A DNA stretch of 64,000 nt from NCBI GenBank assembly GCA_032871835.1, contig CM065297.1:43835098-43899097 (forward strand). The letters are read 5' to 3'. The translations under genes were made by a program, and so were the position numbers. Source of the DNA: Dipteronia dyeriana. Its lineage: Eukaryota > Streptophyta > Magnoliopsida > Sapindales > Sapindaceae. Shown here one piece after another: positions 56,729-64,000 of the stretch (the stretch's first letter is position 1; every line of letters begins with the position of its first letter). The notes beneath the pieces are model-generated. The model was not told the DNA's origin, did not search any database, and saw only the letters and a list, made by a program, of their open reading frames with translations.

Positions 56729-57228
56729 TTATGCTCGATAGCAAGATTGTAATAATGTAATTGACAATCTTTTCATATTAATAAAGTGATTTCTAGTTTA
56801 ACAAATCTTATAGCATTTATAGTTTAATTATTATAATTGTCAAAAGTAAATAATCATAAGGTCAAAAGACTATGAGAAAAGAAGAATTGTTCATACATCT
56901 AGATATGTATGAGGTAGACACAATTCTTTAGTTAGTCTTGAATAATATTCAAAACTTAAGATAATAGGTTGGGCGCCATTATCTTGTCAAAGTTATAGAT
57001 TCTTTTGCTAGCATTTGAGTGGAATCAAATGTGTTATGATGAGTCTAAAATCATCATGGTGTGGTATCTTTGGGTAAAAGAATCTAGTGCACTGGGTGCA
57101 TTGAATTGGATCACAATGAAATACTTTATCTAGAACCGTCAATAGATAAAAGTTTTTCATTTGAAGACAATCGGAGAGTCTATCTCAATTCTGAGACAAA
57201 TGATGGACTTATGGTTGCAAGTGTTATT
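56729..57228 (+). repeat. Copia LTR fragment (long-LTR family), plus orientation
   Basis: Starts TGTTGGGATTATGCTCGATA and follows 10902-11415 closely, to GGTTGCAAGTGTTAT. It is then cut by a gypsy LTR. It inserted tail-to-tail relative to copy 2. Confidence 0.9.
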
Positions 57229-58339
57229 GTTTATAGGGAAATTTGGTCAGGGGTCAAAGAGAATTTTTCCACCTACAATCGACACTCATGAAGCCAAGAA
57301 AGACCGTAAAGTCACCCCGCAGGAGCAGGGAAGGCTGGTTTGGCTTCAAAGTTACCAGAAAACAAGCCAAGCGCGACAAGGACGAGCCCCCAAAAGAGCA
57401 CTAGAACCCGGGCTTCTCCAGGCCATCTATCGGGAAACCTCAGCTCTGACGTCAAGCTCTATAACCGCCCCGTAAATGCCAAGGGAAGTCTCTCAGCTCA
57501 AGAGACATTTGAAAGAAGCCCGCTAACCTCTCCAGAAGCCCCCTGTCCTTGCTGGGCATAAAGAAGGAATCACACCTAAGTCTGCATTACCCCAGCTACC
57601 TTCCAAGAGGGTCTACAAGAACACCTCAGGCCCCCACGGGTCAATGAAAATCCATCTTAAGTTCCCAGGAATAGAGCCAGAGCAGGGGTTTACCTCGCTC
57701 TACGGGGCAATAGGCGGCTGGCAGGATGACCTCCATGAAGATTATTGGCACGAGTGCACACGGGATCGTGTCTACGAAATGTTCACATGCACGTCAAGAA
57801 TATAATTCAAATAAGGCAACAAACTTATCTTCGTCAACCATGTCATCGAATCCGGAAACAATTCAAATTCAAATGAAAAATCCCGCCCGATAAGGAGGGA
57901 ACAGATTCATGGGATCATGGTAAAGTATTTACGAAATTGAAACCTACTTGGACGATATTTATAGATGAACGGAGACAGAGAAAAGGGGAGACAACTGAGA
58001 TAGATCGAGCGACATACAGAAAATCATAAACAACAGATATACACATAGAAGGAAGGCCTAAATTCTGATTCAGAACACGGTCACCTTCATCTCCACTATT
58101 CGACAGGCACCGAGTTGCCACCACCCTACTCCTCCGAGAGGTTGTGAGCAATCAAGAGAGTTATTTGTATCTTGAAGCAATATATCAATAATACAGCTCC
58201 CATTTTTTGTTATTACCACTCGTTTCTCTCTCTTAAACAGGTCGGGAACCAACGGTACCAACACGACCACCGCTTTCGTGGTAGTGGTCTCGAAGGTGTT
58301 AACTGGAATTTCTCATCTCGAGCAAATTTCCCGTCAACA
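57229..58339 (+). repeat. 5' LTR of Tat-type Ty3/gypsy element
   Basis: The left boundary is set where copia LTR paralogy ends and TGTTTATAGGG begins. The right end is CCCGTCAACA, five bases before the primer-site motif. About 1.11 kb, markedly GC-richer than its neighbours. A TATTTATAGATG stretch near 57956 could be its TATA box. The 3' LTR is outside the window, so the left edge is inferred. Confidence 0.7.
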
Positions 58340-58344
58340 CTTTT

Positions 58345-58361
58345 TGGCACCGTCTGTGGGA
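58345..58361 (+). other. Primer-binding-site motif of the gypsy element
   Basis: TGGCACCGTCTGTGGGA follows the LTR. TGGCGCCGTCTGTGGG-type sites are common at this position in plant Tat/Ogre-type elements. I do not assign the tRNA. Confidence 0.75.
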
Positions 58362-58417
58362 AACCTCTCACACCACCATCTTTTTAAATTTAAAAAGTTC
58401 TTTATTTCAAAGTCATC

Positions 58418-60060
58418 ATGAAGCTCCGCTCCTCACAAGGGCAGCAGGGCACCTCGGAACAACCATCTGCTACATCGACAAGAAAGGTTCTGAGAAGAGG
58501 AAAAAATCTGGGCTCCATAGCCAGATTCCCATCCAGCCAGCTACTGTTCGGGCTCCGGATCCCCCTCTGGTAAGCAAGGTCGAGCTTGACCAACAAGCGG
58601 CCGCCTTTGTAGAGAACATCTGCCTTCGACTACTCACTGAGGGTATCGCTATCCAACAGACGGGTCTTTGCAATCAAGGGGAATCAAGCAGGCCCGGGGC
58701 TAGGCAACCCTCCTTTGATCGCTTGGGGCCTGCCCCTCGGGAATCAACTCGTAACAGAGCAGGGCTTCCGACCTCAATCCGGGATAGGCTAGGGCCTATG
58801 CCCCACGTTCCAGAAGCGCTGCCATGCTACCGCCCATGACAAGTCAAATCCGCGGTTGATGTCCTTCCCCGGGGACGGGAAGAGCTCTTCCACCCAACGA
58901 CTTCAAGGAGGGAAGCCCGGGGTAGAAATTAAAAAAGTCATCAAAGCATCCGAGCAAGCCCCCTCCAAAGAAGGAACCGGGTAGAGGTCACCAGTTCATC
59001 AGAGGGATCTAATGGTGAGGAATCCGAGATCGACTCAAGAAAGTCCGAAAGCAAGCGACTAAGGGACCAGTTGGCAGAGCTCCCACCTAAGTTAAAAATG
59101 CTAGCTTACAGGTTCTCCGGGACTGAAGATCCGCTGAGCCACTTAGAGAGTTTAGTTTAACAAATGGAGGTCTAGAACACAACCAGGGCTGCTATGTGTC
59201 AGATGTTTCCCACCACACTCATGGATTATGCTAAGATTTGGTTTAGGAAACTACCCTCTGGGAGCGTAGATTCCTTCACCAAATTATCAACTGATTTCTG
59301 CTCACAGTTCAATGGGGTTAAGCCCTGACTGAAGGACCCGATTCATCTACAGTACGTGATCCAGGAGAGAGAGAAACCCGTGCTAACTTCAGGAGAAACT
59401 TGTGGGCGGGAAAACTATTTCGGTCTTTTGCAAAGAGACCTCCGGAAACCTATCGGGAAGCCTATGATCAGGCTCAGGAGCAGATCAAGGTTGACGAACA
59501 GCTCAAGGTTAAGATGGAGCATGACGACATGAGAGCCAAAAAGCGATAAAATAAGGAAGCTTCCAGACCTGAGCAAGATCAGAAAAGCCAGAGTAAACCC
59601 TCTAATAAGTCAACATACGGTTTCCCTCTTCCTCAGACCAGATCGGAAAGGTATCCTAATAAGCGAACTCCTCCTCAGGCTTTACCACCTCCCAGGACAG
59701 TAGCCCTATAGCCCGCGATACAAGAGGGTACGACCATTAAACTCCCTTAAATGCATCCCGAGAAATAATCTTCCTGGCTATTCGGGACAAGGGTTTGTTA
59801 CAGAAGCCCGCTCCTATGAAAGTCTCGGTCAACAAATGAAATCGTTATAAATATTGCGACTTTCATGAGGACGTAGGGCATAACACCTCAGAATGCTACA
59901 ACCTTCGGAACCAGATTGAGGCTTTGATAAGGGGAAGATGCTTGATAGAGTTCTTACAACAAGTTAGGGAGAACATTCAAACTGGAAGGGAGGTCCAAGT
60001 CGATATTTGGGAACACGCTGAGAAGAGAAAGGGAGATCAGGCAGACCTGATGCAATAGAT
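58418..60060 (+). pseudogene. Gypsy gag, Tat type, broken
   Basis: The N-terminus begins MKLRSSQGQQGTSEQPSAT at 58418 and is soon frameshifted. A retrotransposon-gag core is readable around 59080-59480: PLSHLESL, then AAMCQMFPTTLMDYAKIWF, LPSGSVDSFTKLS and the matrix/capsid-like continuation FKRPPETYREAYDQA. Near 59850-59900 is the YCDFHEDVGHNTSECYNL zinc-finger-like segment typical of Tat Gag. TAG and TGA stops and frameshifts (for example after GVKP near 59323) make it dead. It leads directly into protease. Confidence 0.75.
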
Positions 60061-60189
60061 TCAGGTAATTCACACTATCAGCAGAGGTCACACTCTGGCC
60101 GGCACCTACAACAGTTCCAGAAAAACCATGCGAGGAAGAGAAGGAAATCTTCAAGGTCGACCAGAGACCGACCAGCCCCTCCCAGCTGT

Positions 60190-60782
60190 CTCATATCATC
60201 TTCACCGAAGCAGATGTCTTTAACACCGTGAAGCCACATGAAGACCCCATGGTCATTACATTACAAATTGCCAACTTCATGGTGCACCGCGTGCTCGTCG
60301 ACACTGGTAGCAGCGTCGACGTTCTGTTCAAAGACACTTTGGAAAAACTAAACTTGAAGCAATGGTGCTACAACAGTTGTACTACTCCATTATACGATTT
60401 CACTGGGGATTCCATCATACCCGTAGGATCAAAAATTCTACCAGTGGTCATCAGAGCAGCATCTCTTCAACAAAACATCATGACCGACTTCGTGGTGGTG
60501 GATACCCCGTCGGCTTACAACGCAATATTAGAGAGGCCATTCCTATCATCCCTGAAGGGGGTCATGTCTATTTACCATAATGTCTTGAAGTTCACGGTAG
60601 GAGACAAGGTGGGAGAGGTTCGGGGTGATCAGCAAGCAGCTAGGAAATGCTACGCAATGTCGGCTAACCCAGCAGCTCTAGCTAAACAGCTCGCCCAAGT
60701 AAGGACTTTCCAAGGCGGGATAACCCTGGCACTGAACCTGGAAGACGTGGCTCCATCGATTGTCCCGAAGAAGGCCTTGTAG
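60190..60782 (+). pseudogene. Gypsy aspartic protease
   Basis: A mostly open frame (60228-60782). MVITLQIANFMVHRVLVDTG and then SSVDVLF carry the intact D-T-G catalytic triad. IVPKKAL closes the frame at TAG (60780). The protease matures the polyprotein. The active site is intact but expression is impossible given the broken gag and pol. IIFTEADVF just upstream belongs to the same frame family. Confidence 0.85.
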
Positions 60783-62330
60783 TGCCCAACATGGAAGAAC
60801 AGAGAAGGGAATGGGCCAGCAGCCACCCGGTCAACAAGTTAGAGGAGATTCCTATTCGACTAACCGATCCCTCGAAGGTTGTTAAGATCAGTGATACCCT
60901 TGAGCCAGGAATGAAATAGGGCTTGATTAGTCTCATCATGGAGTTCAACGATATTTTTGCCTGGAGTCATGCGGAGATGTCGGGGATCCCAATGACATTA
61001 GCTACACATCAACTGGCGGTGGATCCGACCTTCAAGCCCGTCAAACAGAAAAGGTGCCACTTCAACAATGAAAGAAATGTGGCAATTCAAGAAGAGGTGG
61101 ATAAACTCACCTAGGCGGGCTTCGTTCGAGAAGCCCGCTATCACGAATGGCTCACCAACGTGGTCATGGTCACGAAGGCAAATGGGAAGTGGCACATATG
61201 CGTGGACTACACCGACCTTAACCGGGCATGCCCGAATGACAGTTTTCCTCTGCCAAAAATTGACCAGTTGGTCGATTCTACCTCCGGGAACAAGCTCCTA
61301 AGCTTCATGGATGCTTTTTCTTGCTACAATCAGATTATGAAGCATCCCGCGGACCAAGAAAAGACCAGCTTCATCACCGTGCAAGGCTTATACTGCTACA
61401 AGGTGATGCCTTTCGGGCTCAAAAATGCTGGAGCTACTTACTAGCGGTTAGTAAACCATTTGTTCAAGCCTGAAATTGGAAGGTCGATGGAGGTATATAT
61501 TGACTATATGATCACTAAATCTTTGACCTCGAAAGGCCACATGGACGACCTTCGTAGGACCTCCGTGATTCTAAGGGAAAATCAGATGAGATTGAACCCT
61601 TCTAAATGTGCCTTTGGTGTAACTGCGGGGAATTTTCTGGGCTTCATGTCCCATGAGAAAGGCATAGAGGCTAACCCAGAAAAAATCATGGCTATCTAGG
61701 ATAAGAATCCCCCACATCTGTTAAACATGTTAAATCATTGGCCGGTCAGGTAGCAGCGCTCAACAGGTTCATCTCCCGGTCTACCGATAAGTGCCTACCA
61801 TTCTTCAAAGCTATCAAGCAAGGAAGAAAATGAAAGGGGATCAAGAGAGCGAACAGGCTTTCCAAGCTTTGAAAAGATACTTAACAAGCCCTCCACTGTT
61901 GGCCAAGGCAAATCCTGGAGAAGAGCTCCAAATATACTTAGCCGTTTCAGAAACCGCTGTAAGTGGGGCCTTGGTCAAGCAATGCGGGGATAGGATCCAG
62001 CGACCTATCTACTATGTGAGTCGCACTCTAACCAAGCCCGAAAAGAACTATACTTTGCTGGAAAAGCTCGTTTATACCTTGGTGACCTCAGCAAGGAAAC
62101 TCTGTCCTTACTTTCATGCTCATTCAATAGCAGTGGTGAAGGACAAACCCCTCCGTCCGTTCTTGCAAAGGCCGGATGTTTCTGGAAGGTTGGTTCTATA
62201 GGCTCTAGAGCTTACCCAGTTTGATTTAAAGTATAAGCCTAGGACCATGATAAAAGCTTAAGCACTAGCGGACTTTGTAGCCGAACTTTCAGTACCTTCA
62301 GATCAGGCAACCCCTGCGGTAACAGATGTC
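60783..62330 (+). pseudogene. Gypsy reverse transcriptase and RNase H
   Basis: Order: NDIFAWSHAEMSGI (60945), KRCHFNNERNVAIQEEVDKL, then the RT fingers/palm KANGKWHICVDYTDLNRACP and NDSFPLPKIDQLVD, MDAFSCYNQI and YKVMPFGLKNAGATY. At the catalytic box EVYIDYMITKS replaces the usual YxDD, so the second Asp is Tyr. NPSKCAFGV and FLGFMSHEKGIEANPEKI follow. After a frameshift comes AALNRFISRSTDKCLPFF, then the RNase H region (61850-62200: ALVKQCGD, RPIYYVSRTLTKPEKNYTLL, then EKLVYTL). Stops at 61112, 61442, 61697 and 62198 are TAG. Nonfunctional. Confidence 0.9.
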
Positions 62331-62882
62331 ACCCTTGAGAGGATTCCAAAAGCTGACAACTGGCAGGAGGGCTGCAAGTCATGGACTCTCTACACTGTCG
62401 GAGCTTTCGGGCAGTCCAGGGGAGGAGCGGGCATAGTCCTGATCGATCCAGAAGGAACTAAGTGCTGCCATTGTTTCAGGTTCGCATTTAAAGCCACAAA
62501 CAATGAATCGGAATATGAAGCTCTGCTAGATGGGATTAAAGCTGCCATAGAGCTCGGGGTTGATTACCTGAATATCAAGAGTGACTCTTCACTCGTGGTC
62601 AACAAAGTTTCTGGGAATTATCAGGCCAAAGGGGATAACATTATCGCTTATCTGAAACTAGTGCAACAACTCAGGTCCAGATTTAGGGGATTCAAAATCG
62701 AGCAGATACCTCGACAGCTAAATCATCGGGCTGACGTCCTAGCCAAGATAGCTGCCTATGGTGGCCAGTCCCTACCACACGGAGTCCCTCTTCAAGTAAT
62801 CCCACTACCTAGCATTATAACTGGTAAGAAAGCTTATACCTTGGACCGACAGCCATGCTGGATGGATTCAATAGCAGAATAG
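62331..62882 (+). pseudogene. Additional (archaeal-type) RNase H domain of the Tat element
   Basis: A second RNase H after the RT-linked one is the hallmark of Tat-lineage elements (Ogre/Retand-like). Frame: WTLYTVGAFGQSRGGAGIV, where the first catalytic Asp of the usual (V)DGA motif is lost; NNESEYEALLDGIKAA keeps the catalytic Glu; YLNIKSDSSLVVNKV keeps the second Asp; NHRADVLAKIA keeps the last Asp. One missing catalytic residue would abolish activity. The frame ends with TAG at 62880. Confidence 0.85.
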
Positions 62883-64000
62883 CTACGAAACGAAAAACTC
62901 CCCGGGGAGCCTGACCAAGCTAGGAGTTTTAAAAGGCTCTCGGTCCGATATTGCATGGTGGATGGACATTTATACCGAAGGGGAAAATCCCTTCCCCTGC
63001 TCCGATGTCTACACCAGGAAGATGCCAAGTGGGCTTTGAGAGAGGTTTATTCCGGGGAATGCGGGAACCATATTGGTGGAGAGGCCTTGGCATATCAGGT
63101 TCACCGCATGAGGTATTACTGGCCGACCATCCACCAAGATGCTAAGAACATGGTTCAAACCTGTGAGGCATGCCAGAAGGCCGTAAACTTGAGTCACCTC
63201 CCTTCAGAGCATTTGTCGTCCCTTAGCTCGCCATACCCCTTTGCTATGTGGGGGGTCGATTTGATTGGACCGCTTCCTACAACTCTGGGACAGGCCAAGC
63301 ATGCTATCGTAGCGATTGACTACTTTACAAGATAGGTTGAAGCCGGACCACTCTCCTAGATATCAGAAGAAAACACAACAAGGTTTATCAAGACCAATGT
63401 AGTTTGCAGGTTCGAAACCCCTCTGGTCATCCTAACCGACCTCGGAAAATAGTTTGACAATGCCCGATTCAGAGATTTCTATCAGGGTTTAGGAATCGAC
63501 CTTCGGTTTGCTTCGTAGCCCACCCTCAGACCAATGGTTTGGTGGAATCCACGAACAAAACCATCAAGAGGTTGTTGAAGAAAAAGCTACAACAAAAGAA
63601 AGATAGATAGGTAGAGGAGCTTCCCGAGGTCCTCTGGGCTTACCGCACTACAAGGAGAACAGCAACTGGGGAAATGCCCTACTCACTGTCTTTCAAGGTT
63701 GAAGCAGTCCTATCTATAGAGCACAAGATGACCTCCTATAGAGTCCAACGATTTGAACCGGGGAGCAATTCCAAGACCGAATAGCTGAAAAGGTAGCAAT
63801 CTACCAAGGCAGGATTGCCAGGTACTTCAACAAGAGGGTTAAAACTAGAAGCTTCAAATAAGGGGATCTGGTCCTCAGGAAAGTGACGTTGAACACCAAG
63901 AAGAGGTCAGACGGGGTCCTAGCGCCAAACTGGGAATTGCCCTACCTAATAAATATGGTAATCCGTAATGGGGCATACAAGCTCGAGGATATGGATGGCC
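62883..64000 (+). pseudogene. Gypsy integrase, runs off window
   Basis: The zinc-binding N-domain is visible (CGNHIGGEALAYQVHRMRYY, then CEACQ at 63160). The core follows: MWGVDLIGPLP (first Asp), VAIDYFTR then TAG at 63334, LTDLGK (second Asp) with a TAG inside, and after a frameshift AHPQTNGLVESTNKTIKR (Glu). VLWAYRTTRRTATGEMPYSL marks the C-terminal segment; the end of the domain lies near KLEDMDG at the window edge. All DDE residues are readable but in two frames. The rest of the element and its 3' LTR are not in the window. Confidence 0.88.

Noticed and set aside
1..64000. A previously undescribed multi-gene system
   Set aside because: All coding traces belong to known plant transposable-element families or their decayed cargo; no intact, co-oriented set of novel genes is present.

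Overview
The window looks like a repeat-packed, intergenic or pericentromeric stretch of a flowering-plant nuclear genome. It is AT-rich. It carries plant-type LTR retrotransposons (Ty1/copia, a sirevirus-like copia lineage, Ty3/gypsy of the Tat type, and long-LTR elements primed by a GCTGCCGGG-type site), a CACTA transposon and a short foldback element. The species cannot be named from the sequence. I found no intact host gene, no functional tRNA or rRNA gene and no CRISPR array. Every coding trace is broken by stops, frameshifts or nested insertions.

Layout from left to right. 1-4920 is the 5' half of a minus-strand copia element (gag, leader, primer-binding site, 2.4-kb LTR; its other half is left of the window). 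It lies in 4921-7260, the decayed interior of another element with a plant-transposon-protein ORF. 7931-10523 is the 3' interior of a sirevirus-like element (multiple polypurine tracts, 68-bp tandem repeats, a foldback MITE). Its LTR (10524-14008) is split by a solo copia LTR. 14009-21790 is an intron-containing pseudogene unit for a 'putative gypsy-type transposon'/coiled-coil protein, itself split by another copia LTR. 21791-31952 is a head-to-tail LTR-interior-LTR-interior array. 31953-35778 is the same family in the opposite orientation, facing a further minus-strand copy (35795-39094) to form an inverted LTR pair. 39095-40735 is the 3' end of another copia. 40736-49955 is a second sirevirus-like copy, which keeps more of an envelope-like/plant-transposon-protein ORF, split by a solo copia LTR and a CACTA element. 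49960-56728 is a nearly full minus-strand copia of the same long-LTR family as 1-4920. 56729-57228 is an oppositely oriented LTR of that family inside its leader. 57229-64000 is a Tat-type gypsy element (LTR, gag, protease, RT-RNase H, extra RNase H, integrase) that runs off the right edge and is visibly more GC-rich than the rest.

The genes do not form a working pathway; the window is a record of insertions. Reciprocal empty sites between the two sirevirus-like copies, perfect 5-bp target duplications around two solo LTRs, and a host-pseudogene reading frame that lines up across an inserted LTR allow much of the order to be read. The more unusual points are a near-identical ~650-bp patch inside otherwise ~88%-similar LTRs (suggesting gene conversion), arrays of small palindromic modules inside LTRs, tRNA-like promoter motifs in the CACTA element and in one copia LTR, and the inverted LTR pair. 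I saw nothing that amounts to a convincing new functional system.
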